Of a DNA stretch of 64,000 nt, positions 38,103 to 46,419 are shown one piece after another. A program made the translations under genes and the position numbers. This DNA comes from DASZTV01 sp035548055 (GTDB taxonomy: Bacteria > Actinomycetota > Actinomycetes > JAFAQI01): contig DASZTL010000091.1 of assembly GCA_035548055.1 (NCBI GenBank), forward strand, positions 1-64,000, given 5' to 3'. Numbering within the stretch: position 1 is the first letter of the stretch; each line of letters begins with the position of its first letter. The notes below the pieces were generated by a model. It was not told the DNA's origin. It made no database searches and saw nothing but the letters and a program-made list of their open reading frames with translations.

Positions 38103-38656
38103 CCAGGCTCATCTCGGGATCCGGCGGCAGTCGCCGGCTCGCCACACCGCCGGGCCGGGGGACCCGGCCCACCAGCGACCGCACCCGCGAGGCGCTCTTC
38201 TCCTCGCTCGAGTCGCTGTGCGGGACGCTCGACGGGTTGTCGTTCCTGGACCTCTACGCCGGTTCCGGTGCGGTCGGACTGGAGGCTGCGAGCCGCGGTG
38301 CGACCCGCGTCACCCTGGTCGAGCGGGATCCTCGCGCGGCTCGGGTCATCCGCGAGAACATCGCGACGGTCGCGGTAACGGGCGTCGAGCTCGTGGAGTC
38401 GAACGTCGCGACCTTTCTGGAGCGCGCGCCGGCCGGCACGTCTGGCTACGACATCGTCTTCGTCGACCCGCCGTACGCCGAGCCCGTGACGGAGGTGCTG
38501 AGGCGGCTGCGGGCGGGTGCATGGCTGGCGCCGAGCGCCGTCGTCTGCGTGGAGCGGGCCTCCCGAGATGCCGGGCCGGTCTGGCCGGACGGCGTCGACG
38601 GTCTGCGCTCGCGACGGTATGGCGAAAGCACCCTCTGGTACGGTCGCGCTTCGTGA
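38099..38656 (+). CDS. rsmD: 16S rRNA (guanine(966)-N2)-methyltransferase
   Basis: RsmD methylates G966 of 16S rRNA using S-adenosylmethionine. 185 aa. The N-terminal GTRPTSDRTREALFSSL segment is the family hallmark; the SAM motif is FLDLYAGSGAVGLEAASRGA (about residues 49-68), and the catalytic motif is FVDPPYAEP (about 121-129). It overlaps recG and coaD by 4 bases each, forming the conserved recG-rsmD-coaD operon. Confidence 0.94.
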   Translation: MTRLISGSGGSRRLATPPGRGTRPTSDRTREALFSSLESLCGTLDGLSFLDLYAGSGAVGLEAASRGATRVTLVERDPRAARVIRENIATVAVTGVELVESNVATFLERAPAGTSGYDIVFVDPPYAEPVTEVLRRLRAGAWLAPSAVVCVERASRDAGPVWPDGVDGLRSRRYGESTLWYGRAS

Positions 38657-39132
38657 GGCGGGCGGTGTGTCCGGGTTCTTTCGATCCCATCACCAATGGC
38701 CATCTCGACGTGATCGAGCGGGCGAGCCGCTTGTTCGACGAGATCGTGGTCGTCGTGGGGATCAACCAGTCGAAGAATCGGCTGTTCGAGCCTGATGAGC
38801 GGGTCGAGCAGATCCGCGAGGTGGTCGCCCACTTGCCCAACGTCAGTGTCGACACCTTTCGGGGCCTGCTGGTCGACTATTGCGTCGCGCACGACATCAA
38901 GGCGATCGTGAAGGGCCTGCGGGCCGTCAGCGACTTCGACTACGAGCTCCAGATGGGCCAGATGAACCACTCCTTGGCGGCCGTCGACACGCTGTTCATG
39001 CCCGCTGACCCGCACTACAGTTTCCTTTCATCCAGCCTCGTCAAGGAGGTTGCGATGTACGGCGGCGACGTCTCGAAGCTGGTGCCGGAGGCAGTCCTTC
39101 GCCGGCTTCAACAACGACTGACGACCTCGTAA
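38653..39132 (+). CDS. coaD: phosphopantetheine adenylyltransferase
   Basis: CoaD makes dephospho-CoA from 4'-phosphopantetheine and ATP. 159 aa with the nucleotidyltransferase motif CPGSFDPITNGHLDVI (about residues 6-21, including the HIGH-like TNGH), GLRAVSDFDYELQMGQMN and the ISSS-like YSFLSSSLVKEV (about 122-133). The GTG at 38653 overlaps the rsmD stop. Confidence 0.96.
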   Translation: MRRAVCPGSFDPITNGHLDVIERASRLFDEIVVVVGINQSKNRLFEPDERVEQIREVVAHLPNVSVDTFRGLLVDYCVAHDIKAIVKGLRAVSDFDYELQMGQMNHSLAAVDTLFMPADPHYSFLSSSLVKEVAMYGGDVSKLVPEAVLRRLQQRLTTS

Positions 39133-39174
39133 CCGACAGGCGCCGTACGAACGGCCAAGGAGGCAGGGCACCAA

Positions 39175-39678
39175 GTGGGTATCTCGGAGAAGCTCGACGA
39201 GTTCGTCGCGATGATCGAGAACGCTCGCGCCATGCCCATGTCCGCCTCCTGCATCCTGAATCGCAACGAGCTGCTCGAAGCCGTCGAGGAACTGCGCAAG
39301 GCGCTCCCTGAGGAGCTGCGCAAGGCGCGCGGCGTCCTTCGCGACCGCGTGACGGTCGTCGAGGAGGGCAAGATCGAAGCGGAGGCGATCCTCGCCGAGG
39401 CCGAAGCCGAGCGGGCCCGGTTGGTCTCGCGCACCGAGGTCGTCAAGGAAGCGACCCGCGAGGCCGAGCGTTTGCTGGCTGCCGCGAACGCCGAGTCCGA
39501 GCGGATGCGCCGCGAGGTCGACGACTACGTCGATGGCAAGCTCGCGAACTTCGAGATCGTGCTCAACCGGACGCTGCACGCCGTGGAGCACGGTCGCAAC
39601 AAGATCAACGGCCGACACGAGCTGGAGTCGCTCCAGGACGTCGACGAGGAAGCGGAAGTCGAGCCACTCCCGGGCTGA
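39175..39678 (+). CDS. sepIVA: DivIVA-like coiled-coil septation protein (SepIVA homologue)
   Basis: 167 aa. After a short N-terminal region (MGISEKLDEFVAMIENARAM) nearly the whole protein is a charged coiled coil (about residues 35-145) rich in Glu, Ala and Arg. Length and position between coaD and the DUF177/rpmF/rnc/mutM/smc genes match mycobacterial Rv2927c/SepIVA, which is needed for septation. It probably acts at the division site or cell tip. The GTG at 39175 has AAGGAGG 11 bases upstream. The name rests on context and composition. Confidence 0.75.
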   Translation: MGISEKLDEFVAMIENARAMPMSASCILNRNELLEAVEELRKALPEELRKARGVLRDRVTVVEEGKIEAEAILAEAEAERARLVSRTEVVKEATREAERLLAAANAESERMRREVDDYVDGKLANFEIVLNRTLHAVEHGRNKINGRHELESLQDVDEEAEVEPLPG

Positions 39679-39708
39679 TGATCCGACCCGCCACCGGCTG
39701 ATCGGCCG

Positions 39709-39714
39709 TAGCCT
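39709..39714 (+). promoter_or_regulatory. -10 box of the DUF177 gene (leaderless)
   Basis: TAGCCT ends 8 bases before the GTG at 39723, so DUF177-rpmF and the genes after them probably form a transcript of their own. Confidence 0.5.
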
Positions 39715-39722
39715 GGATCAAC

Positions 39723-40286
39723 GTGAAGTCGCCGTTCGTCTACGACACCCGTCAACTCGGGCGTCGTGCCGGGTCGATGCGGGAGGACCACCTCGACATC
39801 CCGGCTCCTGACGGTTGGGAGCTGGGCCTGGTGAAGGTGCCGCCGGGAGCCCCGCTCGACATCGATCTGCGCCTGGAAGCGGTGATGGACGGCGTTCTGG
39901 TCACGGCGACCGCCGAGGTCCCGGTCACCGCGGAGTGTGGCCGGTGCCTCGAACCGATCGAGACCGTCGTCTCCGTGCCGGTTCAGGAGCTCTTCGGCTA
40001 CGAGCCTGATCCGGCGGACGCCGAGGCGCCGGTCTTGGACGGCGATCTGCTCGACCTGGAGCCGGTGGTGCGGGATGCGGTGGTGCTCGCGCTCCCGGTG
40101 AACCCGCTGTGCGAGCCTGACTGCGAGGGCCTTTGCGCCACTTGTGGGGCTCGTATGGCCGACGTCGAGCCCGATCACCGGCACGACGAAGTTGACCCGC
40201 GATGGGCTGCCCTTGCACTCTTGAAGGACAGCAACAGCGCACATGTGCGGGCCGAGCCCGGCCCTGAAGACCCTGAGGAGAACTAG
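39723..40286 (+). CDS. yceD: YceD/DUF177 family protein
   Basis: 187 aa. Four Cys in two pairs (CGRC at about residues 75-78; CEPDCEGLCATCG at about 132-144) and a C-terminal DPRWAALALL are the family marks. In many bacteria this gene directly precedes rpmF, and the plant relative is required for 23S rRNA maturation, so a role in ribosome assembly is likely. The gene is followed by rpmF after 2 bases. GTG start supported by the -10 box just upstream. Confidence 0.9.
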   Translation: MKSPFVYDTRQLGRRAGSMREDHLDIPAPDGWELGLVKVPPGAPLDIDLRLEAVMDGVLVTATAEVPVTAECGRCLEPIETVVSVPVQELFGYEPDPADAEAPVLDGDLLDLEPVVRDAVVLALPVNPLCEPDCEGLCATCGARMADVEPDHRHDEVDPRWAALALLKDSNSAHVRAEPGPEDPEEN

Positions 40287-40288
40287 CC

Positions 40289-40462
40289 GTGGCCGTTCCC
40301 AAGCGCCGGATGTCGCGCAGCAACACCCGCTCGCGACGCTCGCAGTGGAAGGCTTCCGCGCCGTCCCTCGTGGCCTGCCCGCGTTGCCGCCAGCCCAAGC
40401 TCCCGCACACCGCGTGCGGCGTCTGTGGCACCTACAACGACCGCCAGGTCGTCGCGGTCTGA
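40289..40462 (+). CDS. rpmF: ribosomal protein bL32
   Basis: 57 aa, GTG to TGA. The N-terminus MAVPKRRMSRSNTRSRRSQW and the paired knuckles CPRC and CGVC (about residues 30-33 and 43-46) are typical of zinc-binding bL32. GAGGAG lies 9 bases before the start. It is placed 2 bases after the DUF177 gene, as in most bacteria. Confidence 0.96.
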   Translation: MAVPKRRMSRSNTRSRRSQWKASAPSLVACPRCRQPKLPHTACGVCGTYNDRQVVAV

Positions 40463-40472
40463 CCGTCGGCGA

Positions 40473-40724
40473 GTGAGCACCGCTGCAGGCCTGACCGGCC
40501 CGGTGCGCGCTGCCGTGGCCCTCGTGTGTGGGGTCGAGCCGGCCGGGCTGACCCCCGAGACCACGCTGGAATCGCTTGGGGCGGACTCGCTTGCGCGGGT
40601 GAGCATCGCCGATGTGGTCGAGGCGGAGCTCGCGGAAGCCGGAACCGTCGTCCGGATCGACGACGCCACACTCGCGAAGTTCGCCACGCTCGGCGAGATC
40701 GATGCCTACCTCGCGAATGCGTAA
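40473..40724 (+). CDS. acyl carrier protein
   Basis: 83 aa from the GTG at 40473. The phosphopantetheine attachment Ser is in ESLGADSLARVSIADVVE (DSL motif, about residues 31-33), and helices III-IV follow (ATLAKFATLGEIDAYLA). It carries acyl chains as thioesters. It lies between rpmF and rnc, where low-GC Gram-positive bacteria keep the fab genes and acpP; no fatty acid genes are near it here. Whether it is the main ACP or a specialised one is unclear. Confidence 0.85.
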   Translation: MSTAAGLTGPVRAAVALVCGVEPAGLTPETTLESLGADSLARVSIADVVEAELAEAGTVVRIDDATLAKFATLGEIDAYLANA

Positions 40725-40735
40725 CGGGGCGGCGC

Positions 40736-41470
40736 ATGCCTGAGGGCGAGCCGATCGACGGCCTGATCGAGATCGTCGGTGGTGACGTCGACCGTGACCT
40801 GATCGACCTCGCGATCACCCACCGCTCCTACGCCTACGAGAACGGTGGCGTGCCCACCAACGAGCGGCTCGAGTTCCTCGGCGACTCCGTGCTCGGTGTC
40901 GTAGTGACTGAGGAGCTGTACCGCCGCTATCCGGACCTGGCCGAAGGGCAGCTCGCGAAGCTGCGTGCGGCCGTCGTGAATGCGCGAGCGCTGGCCGGCG
41001 TCGGGCGCACGATCAACCTCGGCGGCTACGTGAAGCTCGGCCGCGGGGAGGAGAGCACGGGCGGCCGGGACAAGTCCTCGATCCTGGCCGACGCGCTCGA
41101 GGCCCTGATCGGCGCGTACTACCTCGACCGCGGCCTGGAGGCGAGCCGCGTGCTGATCCTTCGGCTGTTCGCGGCCGCGTTGGAGGACGCGGCCGGTCTC
41201 GGCGCCGGGCTCGACTGGAAGACCTCGTTGCAAGAGCTCGCCGCCGAACGCGGGCTGGGCGCACCCGAGTACGCCGTCGAGGAGAGCGGGCCGGACCACG
41301 CGAAGTCGTTCCGCGCGGTCGCGATGCTCGCCGGGGCGGGCGCAGGCGAGGGCGCCGGCAACAGCAAGAAGGAAGCCGAGCAGCGTGCCGCCGAGCAGGC
41401 CTGGACGGCGCTGAGCGCCGGGCCCGCGGGCGGTGCGGGCAACGCCGCCTCGCCGCCTTCGAGTGCCTGA
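40736..41470 (+). CDS. rnc: ribonuclease III
   Basis: Rnc cleaves double-stranded RNA, including rRNA precursors. 244 aa: an RNase III domain with the signature NERLEFLGDSVLGVVVTEEL (about residues 42-61) and second acidic site DALEALIGAYYLD (about 119-131), then a dsRNA-binding domain (about 158-230). ATG start at 40736. It overlaps mutM by 8 bases. Confidence 0.95.
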   Translation: MPEGEPIDGLIEIVGGDVDRDLIDLAITHRSYAYENGGVPTNERLEFLGDSVLGVVVTEELYRRYPDLAEGQLAKLRAAVVNARALAGVGRTINLGGYVKLGRGEESTGGRDKSSILADALEALIGAYYLDRGLEASRVLILRLFAAALEDAAGLGAGLDWKTSLQELAAERGLGAPEYAVEESGPDHAKSFRAVAMLAGAGAGEGAGNSKKEAEQRAAEQAWTALSAGPAGGAGNAASPPSSA

Positions 41471-42326
41471 GCTGCCGGAGGTCGAGACCGTCCGGCGCGG
41501 TCTGGACAAGTGGGTCGTCGGACGGCGCATCTCGGCGGTCGAGACGTTCGGGGCACGCACCCTGCGGCGCCATCCTGGCGGCGCCGCGGACTTCACCTCC
41601 CGGCTCGCGGGGCGAAGGATCGTCGCGGCGCGCCGGCGCGGCAAGTTCCTGTGGCTCCCGCTCGATGACGGCGCGAACCTGCTGGCGCACCTTGGGATGT
41701 CAGGCCAGCTTCTCGCGGTTCCGCAGGGCTCAGAACCCAGCCGCCACGCCAAGGCGCGGTTCGAGTTCGACGACGGCGGCATGGAGCTTCGGTTCTGCGA
41801 CCAGCGAACTTTCGGCGGGCTCGCCCTCGCTGCGGCGGACCTCACCGACGACGGGGTCCCCACGGTGCTCAGTCACGTTGCGCCGGACCCGCTCGAGCCG
41901 GCCTTCGATCCCGTGCGGTTTGCGGCGGCCCTGCGACGGCGGCGCACCGGGATCAAGCGCGCGATCTTGGACCAGACGCTGATCTCGGGCATCGGCAACA
42001 TCTACGCCGACGAGGCGCTCTGGCGGGCGAAGCTGCATTTCGCCCGCGCAACCGAGCGGCTGCGGCGGCCGGACGTGGACCGCCTGCTCACGGCGGTCAA
42101 CGAGGTCCTGCGCGCGGCCATCGACGCCGGCGGTACGTCGTTCGACGCGTTGTACGTCGCGGTCAACGGCGAGAGCGGATGGTTCGACCGCGCGCTGGAG
42201 GCGTACGGCCGGGACGGCGAGCCCTGTTCGCGGTGCGGGACGCCGATCGTCCGGGTCCGGTTCACGAACCGCTCGTCGTACTTCTGCCCGAGATGCCAAC
42301 CGCGACCGAGAAATGGACACTGGTAG
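41463..42326 (+). CDS. mutM: formamidopyrimidine-DNA glycosylase
   Basis: MutM (Fpg) excises 8-oxoguanine and formamidopyrimidines and nicks the abasic site. After Met removal, Pro2 is the nucleophile and Glu3 catalytic (MPELPEVETVRRGLDKW). The H2TH segment includes QTLISGIGNIYADEALW (about residues 171-187), and the C-terminal zinc finger is CSRCGTPI...YFCPRC (about 258-280). 287 aa is normal. GTG start inside the rnc end. Confidence 0.95.
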   Translation: MPELPEVETVRRGLDKWVVGRRISAVETFGARTLRRHPGGAADFTSRLAGRRIVAARRRGKFLWLPLDDGANLLAHLGMSGQLLAVPQGSEPSRHAKARFEFDDGGMELRFCDQRTFGGLALAAADLTDDGVPTVLSHVAPDPLEPAFDPVRFAAALRRRRTGIKRAILDQTLISGIGNIYADEALWRAKLHFARATERLRRPDVDRLLTAVNEVLRAAIDAGGTSFDALYVAVNGESGWFDRALEAYGRDGEPCSRCGTPIVRVRFTNRSSYFCPRCQPRPRNGHW

Positions 42327-42370
42327 CGCTCGGCGCCCGGGCGGGCAGGGGAACCGGCAGTCGCCAGCTA

Positions 42371-42399
42371 TTGACCGTCACCCGTCGTGGCGGCACACT
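42371..42399 (+). promoter_or_regulatory. Promoter candidate before the small coiled-coil gene
   Basis: TTGACC (42371-42376) and CACACT (42394-42399) are 17 bases apart. A second -35-like TTGACT starts at 42399. The 206 bases from mutM to 42533 hold nothing else recognisable. Confidence 0.35.
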
Positions 42400-42532
42400 T
42401 GACTTGCTGCGTCCTGTACCTGATCCACAAGGTGCGGAGTCCAGCGTCACCAGTCGGGGGCTCGCCCGTCCACCCATATCGGGGTGTCCGGCGAGTCTGC
42501 GACGTGTCCTCACCGTGGAGGATCGGCAACAA

Positions 42533-42769
42533 ATGGCGAAAGCCCTTCTGGGTCATGTCGGGAACGGTCTCGACCTTCGTATGGCGACCGAGATGAAGCG
42601 GCTCCGCGACCGGGTTCGGGATCTCGAGACCGAGGTCATCCGGCTGCGTGCAGAGAACGCTGAGCTGTCTTCGCTCGCTCGAGTCGACGAGGAGATGCTC
42701 CGATTCTCGGTCGAGCGGAGCCTCACCGTCGCCGACCCGGTCCGAGATATCGAGCCCGCACTCACTTAG
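42533..42769 (+). CDS. small coiled-coil protein, function unknown
   Basis: 78 aa from the ATG at 42533, with GGAGGA 10 bases upstream; a GTG at 42515 is in frame as well. Residues about 20-50 (KRLRDRVRDLETEVIRLRAE, then NAELSS) form a clear leucine-zipper heptad pattern. No domain is recognised. It stands alone between mutM and smc; coiled-coil content next to smc is suggestive but not evidence of a link. Confidence 0.6.
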   Translation: MAKALLGHVGNGLDLRMATEMKRLRDRVRDLETEVIRLRAENAELSSLARVDEEMLRFSVERSLTVADPVRDIEPALT

Positions 42770-42822
42770 CTCGCCCTCGGCGGTTGACGACCCGCCTGCG
42801 ACGAATGACGCCGTCGACGCGG

Positions 42823-42828
42823 TAGCGT
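42823..42828 (+). promoter_or_regulatory. Possible -10 box of smc-ftsY
   Basis: TAGCGT lies 48 bases before the smc GTG. This mRNA would carry a leader with a GGGAG ribosome binding site. No good -35 box is seen. Confidence 0.35.
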
Positions 42829-42876
42829 GGCGGCTGGTCTTCCCCGCCTGACCATCTCAACCCGGGAGTCTCACGG

Positions 42877-45800
42877 GTGCATCTTGCGAGCTTGACCCTT
42901 CGGGGTTTCAAGTCCTTCGCGTCGTCGACCACGCTGCGCTTCGAGCCCGGCGTCACCGCGATTGTCGGGCCGAACGGCTCCGGCAAGTCCAACGTCGTCG
43001 ACGCGATCGCTTGGGTGCTGGGTGAGCAGGGCGCGAAGTCGCTGCGCGGCGGCAAGATGGAAGACGTCATCTTCGCCGGCACCGCCGGGCGCCCAGCACT
43101 CGGTCGCGCCGAGGTCGTGCTCACGATCGACAACACCGACGGCGCGCTCCCGATCGACTTCACCGAGGTGACCCTGTCGCGGACCATGTTCCGCAACGGC
43201 GGTTCCGAGTACGCCATCAACGGGTCGCCTTGCCGGCTGCTGGACATCCAGGAGCTGCTCTCGGACTCCGGAATCGGTCGCGAGATGCACGTCATCGTCG
43301 GCCAGGGTCAGCTCGATGCGATCTTGTCCGCCACGCCGGAGGAGCGCCGGGGGTTCATCGAGGAGGCGGCCGGCGTCCTCAAGCACCGAAAGCGCAAGGA
43401 GAAGGCGCTTCGCAAGCTCGACGCCATGCAGGTCAACCTCAACCGGCTCAACGACCTGACCGCCGAGCTCCGCCGCCAGCTCAAGCCGCTCGGCCAGCAG
43501 GCCGATGTCGCGCGGCGTGCGTCGGTGATTCAGGCCGACCTGCGCGACGCCCGGCTGCGGTTGCTGGCCGACGACCTCATCTCGATGAAGGGGGCGTTCG
43601 AGGCGGAGGTGGCCGACGAGACGGCACTTCTCGAGCGGCGCAGCCGGGTCGAGACCTCCTTGACCGCGGCCACTGCCCGCGAGGGGGAGCTGGACGCGGC
43701 GCTGGCCTCGCAGACTCCGCAGCTCGCTCGGGCACAGGAAACCTGGTACCGCCTCTCAGGCCTGCGCGAGCGGCTTCGCGGCACGGCGTCGCTGGCGAAC
43801 GAGCGGCAGCGCCACACCGCGATCGCGGTCGACCTGGGCACCGGCGGCCGCGACCCGATGGCCTGGCAGACCGAGATCGACCAGTTGCGCCTCGAAGCCG
43901 GCGAGGTCGAGGGCGTGCTGCAGGCCGACCGGGATCGGCTCGCGTCAGCCGAGGTCGAGCGACAGCGTCTCGAAGCCTCGCTCGCTGCCCAGGAGCAGGC
44001 GCTCGCCACCGCGCGGCGGGCGTTCGCCGATCAGCGCGAGGGCCGGGTACGCCTGCAGGGCGAGGTCGAGGCGATGCGGACCCGCGCCCGTGCCGCCGAG
44101 GACGAGATCGGCCGGCTGTCCGTCGCACTCGAGGCCGCGCAAACGCGCGCCGCCAGCGCGGCGACCGAGTTCGCGGCGCTGGAAGGCGAGGTCGCCGGGC
44201 TGGACGCCGGCGAGGTCGACCTCGATGCCGCGCACGAGTCCGCCGCCGCAGCTCTCGCGGCTGCAGAGGAAGCGCTGTCCGCGTTGCAGGAGGAGGAGCG
44301 GGAGACCGAACGGCAGCGCAGCGCGGTCGCCGCCCGCCGTGACGCCCTCGCGCTCGGCCTGGACCGCAAGGACGCGGCCGCGGCACTGCTCGGTGCTCGG
44401 GACAAGCTTCCCGGGCTGCTCGGCAGGGTCGCCGAGCTCGTCGAGGTCGAAGCCGGCTACGAGGCCGCTGTCGCCGCAGCCCTCGGCGCCGCGGCGGACG
44501 CCGTGGCCGTCCGATCGCTCGCTGACGCCGCAGCGGCAATCGTGCTGCTCAGGGAGCAGGACGGCGGTCGGGCCGGACTGCTGGTCGCCGGTGCCGGCGC
44601 GCAGCAGAGCACCGCGGTCCCGGCCGGCGCGCGAGCGGCGCTCGACGCGATCACCGCTCCCGACGCGGTCCGCTCGGCGCTCGCTGTGTTGCTGGCGTCG
44701 ACAGTGGTGGTCGACGACGCGGACTCGGCGCAGCGCCTCGTCACGGAACACAGCCAGCTGCGCGCCGTCACGCGAGACGGCGACCTGTTCGGCACCGGCT
44801 GGGCCGCCGGTGGTTCGCATGCGACCCCGTCTCTGCTGGAGATCCGGGCGGCGCACAGCGAGGCGGAGCAGAAGCTCGAAGAGCTGTCGCACCATGCGGA
44901 GCGGCTGCGGTTCGCACTCGGTGGCGCGTCGGAGGACGTGGCGGCACGACGCGAGGAGCTCGACTCCGCAGTCGCGGCGTTGCACGAGTCGGATGCTCGG
45001 CTCGCGGCGGTCGCCGAGAAGCTGGGTCAGCTCGGCGCCGCTGCCCGGGCCACCGCAGGGGAGAGCGAGCGACTCGCCCGCGCCGTCGAGGAAGCATCCG
45101 ACGCGCGCGACCGCGACCTGCAAGGTCTGACCGCGCTCGAGGAGCGGTTGGCCGCTGCCGAGGCGATGCCGGCTGACGCGGCGCCGGATGAAGCCGAACG
45201 CGACCAGGTCGGGCAGCTCGTGGTTGCCGCGCGCGCGCGCGAGCTCGAGGCCCGCCTCGCCGTCCGTACCGACGAAGAGCGCCGCAGCGCGCTGACGGCC
45301 CGAATCGAGCAGCTCGAGGCGGCGGCCGAGGCCGAGCGCGCTGCGCGGGAGCGAGCAGCCGAGCTCGTGCGCCGTCGAGCGCGCGAGGCGGTCGTCGCGG
45401 CGGCGGTCTCGAAGGCGGCGGCCGCGGCGTTGACCGCGCTCGAGGAGTCCTTGCGCGCCGCTGCTGCACAACGCGAGTCGATCGAGCAGCAGCGCACGAT
45501 CACGGAGGGTGAGCTGCTGTCGGTTCGTACCTCGATCCGGGATCTGAGCGCCGAGCTGGAGACCCTCACCGGTGCCGTGCACCGCGACGAGATCGCGCGC
45601 GCCGAGCAACGGCTGCGGATCGAGGCCATCGAAGCGAAGGTCGCCGAAGAGTTCGGCATCGAGACCGAGACGCTGCTCACCGAGTACGGCCCGGACGTCG
45701 CCGTGCCGCCGCCGGCGGACGGCGGCCCTGAAGCGGTCGCGACGCCGTACGACCGCGTCGTGCAGGAGAAGCGCCTGAAGGCCGCTGAGCGCGCGTTGGC

Positions 45801-46419
45801 TTTGCTGGGCAAGGTCAACCCGCTGGCGCTGGAGGAGTTCGCCGCGCTCGAGGAGCGCCACAAGTTCCTCTCTGACCAGCTGGAAGATCTCAAGGCATCG
45901 CGTCGGGATCTGCTCGTCGTCGTCAAGGAGGTCGACGAGCGGGTCGAGCAGGTCTTTCGCGAGGCCTACGAGGACGTTGCCCGTGAGTTCGAGACCGTCT
46001 TCTCGGTGTTGTTCCCAGGTGGGTCGGGGAAGCTGGTGCGCACCGACCCCGATGACTGGCTGCTCACCGGCGTGGACGTCGAGGCTCGCCCGCCCGGCAA
46101 GAAGATCAAGCGGCTGTCGTTGCTGTCCGGCGGCGAGCGCTCGCTGACGGCGGTGGCCCTGCTGGTCGCGATCTTCCGCGCCCGCCCTTCGCCGTTCTAC
46201 GTCCTGGACGAGGTGGAGGCTGCTCTGGACGACCGCAACCTGTTGCGGCTCGTCAGCCTCATCTCGGAGCTGAAGTCGACATCGCAGCTCATCGTCGTCA
46301 CGCATCAGAAGCGGACGATGGAGGTCGCCGACTCGCTGTACGGCGTCTCGATGCGCGGCGACGGGATCACCGAGGTGATCAGCCAGCGACTGCGCGAGCC
46401 TGAACCGGAGCCCGTCTAG
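42877..46419 (+). CDS. smc: chromosome segregation ATPase SMC
   Basis: 1180 aa. The N-terminal head has Walker A GPNGSGKSNVVDAIAWVLGE (about residues 32-51). Two long coiled coils flank a hinge (about 500-650, with VEAGYEAAVAAALGAAADAV). The C-terminal head carries the ABC signature LSLLSGGERSLTAVALLVAI (about 1085-1104) and Walker B FYVLDEVEAALDD. SMC with ScpAB condenses and organises the chromosome; scpAB is not in this window. GTG start. ftsY begins at the base after its stop. Confidence 0.97.
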   Translation: MHLASLTLRGFKSFASSTTLRFEPGVTAIVGPNGSGKSNVVDAIAWVLGEQGAKSLRGGKMEDVIFAGTAGRPALGRAEVVLTIDNTDGALPIDFTEVTLSRTMFRNGGSEYAINGSPCRLLDIQELLSDSGIGREMHVIVGQGQLDAILSATPEERRGFIEEAAGVLKHRKRKEKALRKLDAMQVNLNRLNDLTAELRRQLKPLGQQADVARRASVIQADLRDARLRLLADDLISMKGAFEAEVADETALLERRSRVETSLTAATAREGELDAALASQTPQLARAQETWYRLSGLRERLRGTASLANERQRHTAIAVDLGTGGRDPMAWQTEIDQLRLEAGEVEGVLQADRDRLASAEVERQRLEASLAAQEQALATARRAFADQREGRVRLQGEVEAMRTRARAAEDEIGRLSVALEAAQTRAASAATEFAALEGEVAGLDAGEVDLDAAHESAAAALAAAEEALSALQEEERETERQRSAVAARRDALALGLDRKDAAAALLGARDKLPGLLGRVAELVEVEAGYEAAVAAALGAAADAVAVRSLADAAAAIVLLREQDGGRAGLLVAGAGAQQSTAVPAGARAALDAITAPDAVRSALAVLLASTVVVDDADSAQRLVTEHSQLRAVTRDGDLFGTGWAAGGSHATPSLLEIRAAHSEAEQKLEELSHHAERLRFALGGASEDVAARREELDSAVAALHESDARLAAVAEKLGQLGAAARATAGESERLARAVEEASDARDRDLQGLTALEERLAAAEAMPADAAPDEAERDQVGQLVVAARARELEARLAVRTDEERRSALTARIEQLEAAAEAERAARERAAELVRRRAREAVVAAAVSKAAAAALTALEESLRAAAAQRESIEQQRTITEGELLSVRTSIRDLSAELETLTGAVHRDEIARAEQRLRIEAIEAKVAEEFGIETETLLTEYGPDVAVPPPADGGPEAVATPYDRVVQEKRLKAAERALALLGKVNPLALEEFAALEERHKFLSDQLEDLKASRRDLLVVVKEVDERVEQVFREAYEDVAREFETVFSVLFPGGSGKLVRTDPDDWLLTGVDVEARPPGKKIKRLSLLSGGERSLTAVALLVAIFRARPSPFYVLDEVEAALDDRNLLRLVSLISELKSTSQLIVVTHQKRTMEVADSLYGVSMRGDGITEVISQRLREPEPEPV

